From positions 1 through 61,122 of the forward strand of contig DASZCK010000155.1 in the NCBI GenBank assembly GCA_035943195.1: a DNA stretch of 61,122 nucleotides, read 5' to 3'. This document shows, one piece after another, positions 44,140-51,711 of the stretch (positions are counted from its first letter, which is position 1; every line of letters begins with the position of its first letter). The notes beneath the pieces are model-generated. The model worked only from the letters and a program-made list of their open reading frames with translations, searched no databases and was not told where the DNA came from. This DNA comes from DAIDKA01 sp035943195 (GTDB taxonomy: Bacteria > Pseudomonadota > Gammaproteobacteria > Steroidobacterales > Steroidobacteraceae). Made by a program: the position numbers and the translations under genes.

Positions 44140-45038
44140 TTGGGTAACTTCCCGGCCTGTGTCGCACGCGCCAGCGTCGTGAAGATATCCTTCAGCGCTA
44201 CGGGCTGTATCTGAACGTCGCAGATGCCGGTCAACAGGGTCGAAAGCTGTGCTGCGAGCCGCTCGTCGCGGAATTCCACGTCCACAAAACTCAGTACACT
44301 GCCGATGGTCTTGATTCCGAGCCAATGCGCGGGCGGCGCCGGGGGCGCCACGGCCGTGTCCCTCAAGGTGACGCGTACCTCGCGGACGCGGGCGCAGAGC
44401 TCATCCATACCCTCCTGAAAGAAGAGCTGTCCTTGGTCGATATAGGCTATGTGCGTGGCGGCGCTCTCGATGTCCGCAAGTTCGTGTGAGGAGATCAAGA
44501 CGGTCATCTCGCCTGCCTGGGTTAGCAGCTGTTCCATGAACTCTTCCCGGATCAATGGATCAAGCCCGCTGAACGGCTCATCGAGGACCAGCAGTTTTGG
44601 CCGGAACGGCAGCGCACACGCGAGCGCCATCTTTAGCCGCATGCCGTGCGAGAGATCCTTGATCTTGCGCTCCATCGGCAGGCGTAACTGCTGAAGCACC
44701 GCCTGTTCGAGCTGCGGATCCCAGGTGGGATAGAAAGGACGCAGGTACTCGAGATAATGGCCAACCGTCAAACGCCCGGGCATATCCTGATTTTCCGAGA
44801 CATACCCGATTTGGGACCGTTCGCGCGGCGAGAGATCCTGCGAATTTGTGCCGATAACCGTTGCATGGCCGGAAGTAGGCCGAATCAGGTTCATCAGCAC
44901 TTTGATGGTCGTGGTCTTCCCCGCGCCATTGGCGCCTATGAGGGCGAACACGCTGCCCTCCGGCACGCTCATGGTCAGCCCGCGCAGGGCACCGAACTTA
45001 CCGAATGCCTTATAGAGGTTGTCGGCCTGAATGATCAT
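44136..45038 (-). CDS. ABC transporter ATP-binding protein
   Basis: A 300-residue ATPase with Walker A GANGAGKTT (35-43), signature-like LSHGMRLKM (129-137) and Walker B LLVLDEP (149-155) followed by SGLD. The signature has SHGM instead of SGGQ, a known variation in YtrB/BcrA-like exporters. It overlaps GntR and permease genes by 4 bp on each side, so the three form one tightly coupled operon. Confidence 0.92.
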   Translation of the reverse strand: MIIQADNLYKAFGKFGALRGLTMSVPEGSVFALIGANGAGKTTTIKVLMNLIRPTSGHATVIGTNSQDLSPRERSQIGYVSENQDMPGRLTVGHYLEYLRPFYPTWDPQLEQAVLQQLRLPMERKIKDLSHGMRLKMALACALPFRPKLLVLDEPFSGLDPLIREEFMEQLLTQAGEMTVLISSHELADIESAATHIAYIDQGQLFFQEGMDELCARVREVRVTLRDTAVAPPAPPAHWLGIKTIGSVLSFVDVEFRDERLAAQLSTLLTGICDVQIQPVALKDIFTTLARATQAGKLPK

Positions 45039-45439
45039 CCTAAATTCGCCTCGCGCGCCCGCTCAAGCTTTGACCATTCGGTCGTGAGTGCCCGCATCAC
45101 ATCATTGAGCGAGGCGCCGACTCGCCGGGCTTCAACCACGAGCTGCCCGATTTCCTCGTTGAGCAGGCGCTGCCGGTCGCCGGCGCGCGCCTTGGGAGGC
45201 TGCGCAGTGACGGTGCCAAGGCCAGGGAGCACTTCAAGCCAGCGTTCCTGGATCAGGTGTTGCACCACCCGGTGGGCGGTATTCGGATGGATCTTCAGGT
45301 CCGCCGCTAACGCCCGCACGGAGGGGAATGCCTGGCCGGCCTTGAACTCACCACTCAGGCACGCCTTGACCGCCGCGAATACGACTTGCTCAAAGATCGA
45401 GGTGCCGCGCTGCAATTTGAAGTTGAGCAGTGTCACCAC
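45035..45439 (-). CDS. GntR-family regulator, YtrA type
   Basis: A 134-residue regulator with a GntR winged helix (about 12-80; GTSIFEQVVFAAVKACLSG, then HPNTAHRVVQHLIQERWLE) and a short helical tail. It resembles the regulator at 3497 in architecture but not closely in sequence. Start is GTG 45439 (GTGGTG), lying inside the operator palindromes and only a few bases after a possible -10 box, so its message may be leaderless. Confidence 0.88.
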   Translation of the reverse strand: MVTLLNFKLQRGTSIFEQVVFAAVKACLSGEFKAGQAFPSVRALAADLKIHPNTAHRVVQHLIQERWLEVLPGLGTVTAQPPKARAGDRQRLLNEEIGQLVVEARRVGASLNDVMRALTTEWSKLERAREANLG

Positions 45440-45454
45440 TGTACTGTGACAGTG
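45431..45454. promoter_or_regulatory. Nested palindromes over the GntR start codon
   Basis: TGTCAC/GTGACA (45431-45436 and 45446-45451, 9-bp spacer) and CACTGT/ACAGTG (45437-45442 and 45449-45454, 6-bp spacer) interlock across the GTG start. Both have perfect 6-bp arms. Position and type suggest autorepression by the GntR protein. Confidence 0.5.
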
Positions 45455-45471
45455 AATCGATCTATGGTCAA
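45443..45471 (-). promoter_or_regulatory. Candidate promoter of the GntR/ABC operon
   Basis: On the minus strand TTGACC (45471-45466) is followed after 17 bp by CACAGT (45448-45443). The -10 match is poor. Transcription would start at or within a few bases of the GTG start. Confidence 0.35.
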
Positions 45472-46541
45472 TAGGTTGGAGCGTGCTCCGGCAATACCAC
45501 CAAGGGGCGGACGTGCTTTACGAGTGCCTCTAGGAACGCATAGCGGTCCCGGGCAATGGCCATGTGACCGTCACCGCGGAGCAGGATGAACTCCTTGTGC
45601 GGTGCCGATATCTTCTCAAAGTAATTCTTCGCGAGGACTGCTGACATCACCAGGTCATCGCTGCCCTGAATCATGACCACCGGCACCTGGAACACATATC
45701 CAAGGGACGGCAAGTCGGTCCGCAGCAGCGGCTCCAGCAGGGTCTGCTGTGAGAACTGGACGCCAGCACCTGAGTCGCGCTCATCAATCGTGCTCTTGAC
45801 CAGCGCCCAAGGTAGCCACATTGACAGGGGCAAGGGCTTACGACCAGGATCAAGCCTGTTCGCCCAGGAGATCCATACCCAGTTCTTTTTCGGGACATCG
45901 TAGGGGGGCGGTCCGACCGCCTTGAGTTCACTTTCGGCTGCAATGTTGCCTCGAACGTGGGCACGCGCCCGAAGCAGTGGATAGACAGTGACCGCGTTCG
46001 TTGCCAGGCTCGTTACTTGTCCGGTGCCGACGTACGCGAAGAACAGATCCGGTCGCGCCATGGCCATGCGGACGCCGAGAATCGATCCCCAGGAGTGCCC
46101 CAGTATCACGATCTTCTTCTGATGCAGATGGTCGCGCAGATACTGTGAAAGCTCGATTCCATCTTCGGTCATCCGCTCGACAGTCATCGGGCCTTGTCCT
46201 GGCGCGCCCGACTTATTGAAGGTCCGTCCTTCGCCTCGCTGGTCCCACATGACCACGGTGAACTCGCGCTCCCAGTCCCTGACCAACACGGTCGCAGGTA
46301 TCGTGGTAAAACCCGGGCCTCCGTTCAGCCACAACAGCACGGGATTGTGACGATCGTCCCCGCGAATCTGGACCCATTGGTCGATCCCGCCGATACGGAC
46401 GTAGCCGGCCTCGTTCACTCCATGGGATACGTCTATTGCCATGAAGCCCGAGTATCGATAGGCAGAGAACGCGAGGACGCCGAGCAGAAAAACGACGACG
46501 ACGCCGGTTACTCGGGCCATGACCCGTACAAATTTATGCAT
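45468..46541 (-). CDS. Membrane-anchored alpha/beta hydrolase (prolyl iminopeptidase-like), copy 1
   Basis: A 357-residue hydrolase with an N-terminal membrane anchor (about 11-29; GVVVVFLLGVLAFSAY). The fold shows LNGGPG (72-77, oxyanion segment), WDQRGEGRT and nucleophile Ser150 (GHSWGS), with His in GDGHMA. HGGPG-type motifs and WDQRG are typical of prolyl aminopeptidases. ATG 46541 was chosen; a longer frame starts 13 codons earlier. It is the last gene of the PadR operon and resembles the protein at 50377. Confidence 0.82.
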   Translation of the reverse strand: MHKFVRVMARVTGVVVVFLLGVLAFSAYRYSGFMAIDVSHGVNEAGYVRIGGIDQWVQIRGDDRHNPVLLWLNGGPGFTTIPATVLVRDWEREFTVVMWDQRGEGRTFNKSGAPGQGPMTVERMTEDGIELSQYLRDHLHQKKIVILGHSWGSILGVRMAMARPDLFFAYVGTGQVTSLATNAVTVYPLLRARAHVRGNIAAESELKAVGPPPYDVPKKNWVWISWANRLDPGRKPLPLSMWLPWALVKSTIDERDSGAGVQFSQQTLLEPLLRTDLPSLGYVFQVPVVMIQGSDDLVMSAVLAKNYFEKISAPHKEFILLRGDGHMAIARDRYAFLEALVKHVRPLVVLPEHAPTY

Positions 46542-46618
46542 CGCAGCGCCCCATTCCCCGGTGATTCCTCTACAAAACACGGCAGGCGCCCGAAAGTTGC
46601 AGACGCATCTTACTCAGC

Positions 46619-47740
46619 TTACAGCGGCGCGGATTCATCCAGGCGGAGCACGATTTTTCCGACGAACTGGTCGGACTCCAACAGACTCATGGCCTGATCG
46701 TAGGCCGCGAGTGGAAACACATGATCGATCACTGGGTGCAATCGATGTTTTCGCATGAACGCGATCATCTTGGAATAGTCCGCACGTGATCCGACGAAGA
46801 CACCCTGCGCCTTCGCCACGTTCCCGAGCAGAGAACTCGCTGGAATTTCGCCGTCGTAGCCCGTAATCCCACCGACGATGGACAGAGTGCCACCTGGAGC
46901 AAGACTGTGCGCCGCTTCGGAGAGCGTACTCTTGCCTCCCACGTCCACGACCAGATCGGCCCCTCTTCCGCCGGTCAGCTCCAGTACGCGGTCACTCCAC
47001 ATCGGTACGGACCGGTAATTGATACTGTCGTGCGGAGCAATTTTGAGCGTGCGCTGGAGTTTCTCGTCCGAGCCGCTCGTGAGGATAACCCGTGCGCCGG
47101 TCGCCGCAGCAAATTGCAGAGCAAAGGTCGACACACCGCCGGTTCCCTCGACCAGCGCGACTTTGCCCGCACCCAATGGGCTTTGCCCAACGGTTGCCAC
47201 CCAGGCGGTCACGCCGGCTGTCGGCCACGTCGCCGCCTCTTCGTCGCTGAAGCCATTTGGAATTGCGACCACGGCGGTATCCTCGAGCGCGACGTAGTCT
47301 GCAGCGACCCCCGGTACCTTGGCGCGATGTATCTGCGCCCGTGCGGGAACGCCTTCGGCCCAGTTTCGAAAGTACGTGTTAGTGACACGTTCGCCAACTC
47401 GAAACGCCGTGACGGCCCTTCCGACTGCAACAATGGCGCCGGCCGCGTCCGACCCGATCCGTACGCCCGTGAGATTGACATTCGGATTTCGGCGCCGCGG
47501 CGGGAGGTCGTCGTGGTTGAGCGATATGGCGCGAACGTGAATGAGCACCTGATGGTCGCCGATCGCCGGCATCGAAGCCGGCGTGAGTGCCCAGCTATAG
47601 CCTTCCGCGGTCTCCTTGAGAGTCAGGCTGCGAAACGTCTGAGGCAACCCTTGCACCACGTCATTTGCGGAGGGCTGACGAGCCGATGCCACGGACAAAG
47701 CTGCTGTGGCGACGAGGATAGAAAGCACTCCAGACCGCAT
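46619..47740 (-). CDS. MDR-family NAD(P)-dependent oxidoreductase with apparent signal peptide
   Basis: A 373-residue medium-chain dehydrogenase/reductase of the zinc-independent-looking alcohol dehydrogenase or quinone reductase type. The Rossmann-type motif is VEGTGGVSTFALQFA near 195-210, followed by GGRGADLVVDVGG. The first 21 residues (LSILVATAALSVASA) look like a Sec signal peptide, and the catalytic domain begins only about residue 35. That is unexpected because this fold uses NAD(P)H, which is absent from the periplasm. It follows the exported cupin gene by 32 bp. Confidence 0.78.
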   Translation of the reverse strand: MRSGVLSILVATAALSVASARQPSANDVVQGLPQTFRSLTLKETAEGYSWALTPASMPAIGDHQVLIHVRAISLNHDDLPPRRRNPNVNLTGVRIGSDAAGAIVAVGRAVTAFRVGERVTNTYFRNWAEGVPARAQIHRAKVPGVAADYVALEDTAVVAIPNGFSDEEAATWPTAGVTAWVATVGQSPLGAGKVALVEGTGGVSTFALQFAAATGARVILTSGSDEKLQRTLKIAPHDSINYRSVPMWSDRVLELTGGRGADLVVDVGGKSTLSEAAHSLAPGGTLSIVGGITGYDGEIPASSLLGNVAKAQGVFVGSRADYSKMIAFMRKHRLHPVIDHVFPLAAYDQAMSLLESDQFVGKIVLRLDESAPL

Positions 47741-47772
47741 ATCGACGCTCCTCGGCTCTGCTTTGGATAGGG

Positions 47773-48294
47773 CTATGGCGTCGGGCCACCGGTCTTCGCT
47801 GGCTCAACCGGAGGAATTGCCACGCTGTGTATATTCTGGAAGAACGCGGGTGCGCTCGCCGGGGCCCAAATGATCAGCACCTTTGCAGGTCCTGACTTGG
47901 GCACGATGTGGCGCACGTGATCTCCGGGTCGAACGATGCCCGTCATGCCGGGCTCCAGGCGAAAGAGCCTGCCGTTCACCTCATGCTCATAGGTTCCGGA
48001 TAGGACGTAGATGATCTCCACCGCCTTGTGGGTGTGGCTCGGCGAGAGCATTCCGGCGGGAAAGGTCGCCTCGACCATCTCGAGCTCCGAGCCGCCCAAG
48101 TTCGATTTGTTGAGGAGGATCTTCCAGTCGATTCCGGCTACATGGATTTGATCCATGACGCCTGCGGTTGCGTAGGCGTACCCCTGTTCGGAATGCGCCA
48201 CGGCGGCGGCCGATGACCCGCTCATGGTGAGAGCAGATGCGGCCGAAAGCAGACAACCGACGAATGCTGAGGCCCGCCACTTCTTAGTTGTCAT
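47773..48294 (-). CDS. Exported cupin-domain protein
   Basis: A 173-residue protein with a signal peptide (about 1-33) and a single cupin barrel. Motif 1 is G-x5-HxH-x3-E (Gly81, His87, His89, Glu93) and the second motif supplies a His near 129 (RPGDHVRHIV), a complete metal-binding set. ATG 48294 overlaps the upstream membrane-protein stop by 4 bp; a long upstream in-frame extension is a shadow. Such small cupins are oxygenases, isomerases or binding proteins; activity unknown. Confidence 0.82.
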   Translation of the reverse strand: MTTKKWRASAFVGCLLSAASALTMSGSSAAAVAHSEQGYAYATAGVMDQIHVAGIDWKILLNKSNLGGSELEMVEATFPAGMLSPSHTHKAVEIIYVLSGTYEHEVNGRLFRLEPGMTGIVRPGDHVRHIVPKSGPAKVLIIWAPASAPAFFQNIHSVAIPPVEPAKTGGPTP

Positions 48295-49118
48295 CGAACT
48301 GCTCCTTCGGGGTTCGGGTGCCACAGAAAGGGAACCAGGCACACCACGCTTGCGATGTTCAATATGTCGAGTGCGTACTGTGCACGCAGCGGGTAGGCGA
48401 TTTCTCCAACGAGCCCGGCGCCGCGAGCAAGTCCCCCAATCAAATACAGCGACGCAGCGAGTATCGCCACGAGGTAGGTCAACCGGTCGCTCCCCCTGAA
48501 GCGCGGTCTTCGTGCCAGCCAAAGTCCTGCGGCGAGAATGCATAACGCCTGCCAGGCGACCGGCATCATGAGGTGCAGATGGTGTGAAACCAAAGCACCC
48601 GTGAAGCGCGGGTCGATCGCTGCGTGAAGCGCAAGCCGAGCAAGGCCAGGAAGGTATCGAGCGGTGACCGCCGCGGCGAAGACCGACAGCACAGCACGCG
48701 GATGCGATCGATGAATCCGTATCACGACCCACACGGCCACGCAGATGAGCGCATCGGCCAGCAGATCACACATCTCCATGCCGGCGACGCGCAGTGCGGC
48801 CTGCCCGGTCCACGGGTGCTGCCGCAAGGCCGCGAGATTCTCGTGGAGCGGCTGGAACGCATAGGGATAGCCAGCATCCACAAGCCAGATCAAGGCGCAG
48901 CCCGCGGAGACTGCGGCTATGAACGACACCGCATGCAAGCGAAGAGCCTGACCAATGTCGATGGCCACAGTTCCCACCGCCTGCCGCCAATACCACAGCT
49001 GCGAGCGGCCCTGGTCGAACTGCTCAACCAGATCGCCAACAAGCGGGTCGAATCTTGAGCGGCCGCCGACTCGCTCAAGCAACCAATTCGCGGCGCGCGG
49101 TGCGGTCTTGGAGTTCAT
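48291..49118 (-). CDS. Membrane protein with permease-prefix-like N-terminus
   Basis: A 275-residue protein. The N-terminal segment WLLERVGGRSRFDPLVGDLVEQFDQGRSQLWYWRQ resembles the permease prefix domain found beside PadR genes in Acidobacteria and other groups; it is given here only as its key ends, WLLERVGG and QLWYWRQ. About five membrane segments follow, but no MacB-like permease domain. It overlaps PadR by 4 bp upstream and the cupin by 4 bp downstream. Function unknown. Confidence 0.72.
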   Translation of the reverse strand: MNSKTAPRAANWLLERVGGRSRFDPLVGDLVEQFDQGRSQLWYWRQAVGTVAIDIGQALRLHAVSFIAAVSAGCALIWLVDAGYPYAFQPLHENLAALRQHPWTGQAALRVAGMEMCDLLADALICVAVWVVIRIHRSHPRAVLSVFAAAVTARYLPGLARLALHAAIDPRFTGALVSHHLHLMMPVAWQALCILAAGLWLARRPRFRGSDRLTYLVAILAASLYLIGGLARGAGLVGEIAYPLRAQYALDILNIASVVCLVPFLWHPNPEGAVR

Positions 49119-49450
49119 GGCTTTGCGCCAGCTGTCCTGGCGAGGCCCTGCCAGAGCGCCTCGAGCGCACGCTGTGTCTCGTGCACTTCACGGATGCCCT
49201 CGGCGGTGAGAGCGAAATAGCGCTTCGCGCGCCCGCCACGCTGCGGAGTCGCTTGCCCGAACTTTGAGGAGATGAAGCCTTTGGATTCAAGTCGCTCAAG
49301 GAGCGCATAGACGCTCCCCTGCAGCATTTCGCGACCGGTTTTGTGCGCAATTTCGGCGGCTATCGGCACACCGTAGGCCTCCCGCCCCAGCCGCAGCACG
49401 GCCAGCATCACCAGAAGTTCGTGCTGGCCGACGAATTCGCGGTTGCGCAT
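49115..49450 (-). CDS. PadR-family transcriptional regulator
   Basis: A 111-residue PadR regulator with the winged helix: HELLVMLAVLRLGREAYGVP, then GSVYALLERLESKGFISSKF, and a wing with GGRAKRYFALTAEG. A short C-terminal helix would mediate dimerisation. ATG 49450 has no Shine-Dalgarno and sits directly beside a palindrome overlapping the -10 region, so the transcript may be leaderless and autoregulated. It heads the operon of membrane protein, cupin, MDR enzyme and hydrolase. Confidence 0.92.
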   Translation of the reverse strand: MRNREFVGQHELLVMLAVLRLGREAYGVPIAAEIAHKTGREMLQGSVYALLERLESKGFISSKFGQATPQRGGRAKRYFALTAEGIREVHETQRALEALWQGLARTAGAKP

Positions 49451-49471
49451 TTATTCAATATTAATGAATAA
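49451..49471. promoter_or_regulatory. PadR operator candidate
   Basis: TTATTCA (49451-49457) and TGAATAA (49465-49471) form a perfect 7-bp inverted repeat with a 7-bp spacer directly before the PadR ATG. It covers the -10 box. AT-rich palindromes of this kind are usual PadR operators. Confidence 0.55.
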
Positions 49472-49485
49472 ATATACTGTGTCAA
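49457..49485 (-). promoter_or_regulatory. Promoter of the PadR operon
   Basis: On the minus strand TTGACA (49485-49480) is a consensus -35 box, with AATATT (49462-49457) 17 bp further as -10. The start point would fall within about seven bases of the PadR ATG, implying a leaderless transcript. Confidence 0.5.
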
Positions 49486-49510
49486 TCGTTCGACTATGGC
49501 GTTGGTTTGC

Positions 49511-50323
49511 TCAGTACCACCCCGCCGACCGCAGTTCCCGTGCGTAGCGGCGGCTGACGGGGGCAATCGCCCCGCCCTGCAGTGTGAGGGTCGCCCGCCC
49601 GTCGCCGCGCCGAACCCCTGTCACGGCCGAGCGCGCCACCCACCAGGAGCGGTGAACCTGCCTGCCGCTGAGGCGCGCCACACTCACAAGCGCTCGATCG
49701 AATGTCATGGACACCAGGCCGGTACCGCGGTCCGTGTGAACGCGTACATAGTGATCCTGTGCTTCGATGGCGAAGAGTTGCGCGCCGGAGAACTTAAGAG
49801 GCAGTAGACCCCCGAGAGTCGGACCTAGCGGTACCTGCGGCTCGGAGGCAGGGGCGCGTCTGGGCGTCGCGACGAGGAACAGTGCCAGGAGACCCATGCC
49901 CACGAGGAGCATCTGGGGCAGGATCCGCCAATACAGCGGCCAGTTGATGGGCGAGTGAAGCATGATCGCCGCCGCGGACGAGGCGGCGAGTCCTGCCGGC
50001 GGGACGATGAGCAGTACTATCAGCAGCGCTCGCATCCCCGCTTTGTCGCATAGCCAAGCGATCCGGACCAGCTGGCGGTCGAGCCCGAATCCGACCAGTC
50101 CGGCCCCGGCAACCCCGACAACCCAGAACCCCAGCCGCTCGCGCAGCGGTTCTTCCCATGTGCCGAAAGCGCCCGCGATCGCGAGGAAGGCGGCGGCGAC
50201 CAGCGCAACCGCGAAGAGCATTCGGGGCGACGCGGACGTTCCAGCGCTCAAAGCCGAGCCCCACCGAAGAATCTCCGGCCATTCGCGAAGAATCCGTGGT
50301 CGTTCACGAATACGGTGTGTCAT
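49511..50323 (-). CDS. Membrane-bound LytTR-domain transcription factor
   Basis: A 270-residue protein with four membrane segments (for example LFAVALVAAAFLAIAGAF and LLIVLLIVPPAGLAASSAA) and a C-terminal LytTR DNA-binding domain (about 170-270; IEAQDHYVRVHTDRG, then VHRSWWVARSAV). It lacks a receiver domain, so DNA binding would be controlled from the membrane. ATG 50323 was chosen; a longer frame to 50581 runs antisense to the hydrolase gene. It is followed 60 bp later by PadR on the same strand. Confidence 0.82.
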   Translation of the reverse strand: MTHRIRERPRILREWPEILRWGSALSAGTSASPRMLFAVALVAAAFLAIAGAFGTWEEPLRERLGFWVVGVAGAGLVGFGLDRQLVRIAWLCDKAGMRALLIVLLIVPPAGLAASSAAAIMLHSPINWPLYWRILPQMLLVGMGLLALFLVATPRRAPASEPQVPLGPTLGGLLPLKFSGAQLFAIEAQDHYVRVHTDRGTGLVSMTFDRALVSVARLSGRQVHRSWWVARSAVTGVRRGDGRATLTLQGGAIAPVSRRYARELRSAGWY

Positions 50324-50376
50324 CGCATCCCGTCCTGCCGTAGGGTCGCCTCCGAGTTTAACGCGAAGGACTGTCG

Positions 50377-51561
50377 ATGCAGAGAAGATGGCGCCTCCTT
50401 GCTTGGTCTGGGGGATCGCTTGCGGGATTGCTGATCCTCGGGGTCGGGGTCGTTCTTGTCGTTCTCGGTCGTGGATTGGCGAGTTTCGGCATGTCCCCGT
50501 GGGAGGCCTATCAGGTCCTTCGGGCAGAGGAGCCCGATGCGACCGCCATCCGCCATGCGGAAGGGCCGATCTCGACGCCAAATGGCATCGCCGAACGGGG
50601 GTTCGTCCGGATCGGCGGCATCGAACAGTGGGTGACCATGCGGGGTGAGGATCGCCGCAACCCGGTGATACTCATACTCCATGGGGGTCCCGGCGATGCG
50701 GTCTCGCAGCTCGCCTATTTCTTTCGACATTGGGAACACGACTTTACCGTCGTACAGTGGGACCAGCGCGGTGCCGGCCGTACCTATGGCCGCTACGGTA
50801 AGTCGACCCCGAACATGACGCTCGCGCAATTCGTGGATGACGCCGCCGGCGTCGCAGATTATGCCCGACGACATCTGCACCAGCGACGTATCATCCTGCT
50901 CGGTCACTCCTGGGGCTCGGCGCTCGGGATGTACGTGGTGAAGCGTCATCCCGAACTCTTCGCAGCATTCATCGGTACCGCACAGCTCGTGCGTACTTCA
51001 GATCTGCAGGCCAGGTACTACCGCTACACGCTTGCCCGGCTGCGCGCCGATGGCAACGATGCTGGAGTCGCCAAGCTCCTGCAGGTCGGCCCTCCGCCAT
51101 ACCGGACGCCGAAGGACCAGGAAGTTGTGCGCTTCTGGCTCAACCACTATCTCGATGTAGCCGACCGACGGTATTTACTGACCGCAACGGCGGTAGCCCT
51201 GCGGAATGAGAGGTACACGCTCAGGGACTTTCGCGACCTTCAGGCCGGTCACCTGTCGTTCTCTCTTCCGGTAATGGGCAATACCTATGACGCGGTCGAC
51301 CTCAATTCGCTCGGCTATGACATGCCGGTCCCGTTCTTCATCATAGATGGGCGCTCGGATCGACTGGCGCCTCCTGATCTCGCCGCAGCCTATTTAGAAA
51401 AGACCCATGCGCCTGCGAAGGGCCTGTTCCTCATAGACGGAGGCCATTTCGCCCTGCTGTCCAACTCGGATGACTTCCTTCGCCTACTCGATGAGCGTAT
51501 CCGGCCAATCGCGCTGGGATTTGATACAGTGCAGCGATCAAGCGACTTGAACCTGAACTGA
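50377..51561 (+). CDS. Membrane-anchored alpha/beta hydrolase (prolyl iminopeptidase-like), copy 2
   Basis: A 394-residue hydrolase with an N-terminal anchor (LAGLLILGVGVVLVVLG). Key parts are LHGGPG (101-106), WDQRGAGRTYG and nucleophile Ser178 (GHSWGS), with the acid in DGRSDR and the histidine in DGGHFA. It shares with the protein at 45468 the anchor, the RIGGI(E/D)QWV segment and the catalytic layout, so the two are paralogues. It is divergent from the LytTR gene. Peptidase activity is suggested by family but unproven. Confidence 0.82.
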   Translation: MQRRWRLLAWSGGSLAGLLILGVGVVLVVLGRGLASFGMSPWEAYQVLRAEEPDATAIRHAEGPISTPNGIAERGFVRIGGIEQWVTMRGEDRRNPVILILHGGPGDAVSQLAYFFRHWEHDFTVVQWDQRGAGRTYGRYGKSTPNMTLAQFVDDAAGVADYARRHLHQRRIILLGHSWGSALGMYVVKRHPELFAAFIGTAQLVRTSDLQARYYRYTLARLRADGNDAGVAKLLQVGPPPYRTPKDQEVVRFWLNHYLDVADRRYLLTATAVALRNERYTLRDFRDLQAGHLSFSLPVMGNTYDAVDLNSLGYDMPVPFFIIDGRSDRLAPPDLAAAYLEKTHAPAKGLFLIDGGHFALLSNSDDFLRLLDERIRPIALGFDTVQRSSDLNLN

Positions 51562-51711
51562 ACGACATAGGGGCAAGTCACCTTCCCCTGCCATGCTGCG
51601 AGCGCGAAGCTTTCGGTCATCGGAAGCACTTCGTGCATGGCTGGCGAAGCCAGGCAAACCAAATGACGCCTGCGGGTCTTGCGCGCGGTCAGAAATTTCA
51701 TTAGCCCACGG

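Noticed and set aside
47773..48732. Long N-terminal extension of the cupin frame
   Set aside because: The extension lies inside the upstream membrane-protein gene in another frame; the ATG at 48294 gives a signal peptide and a 4-bp overlap.
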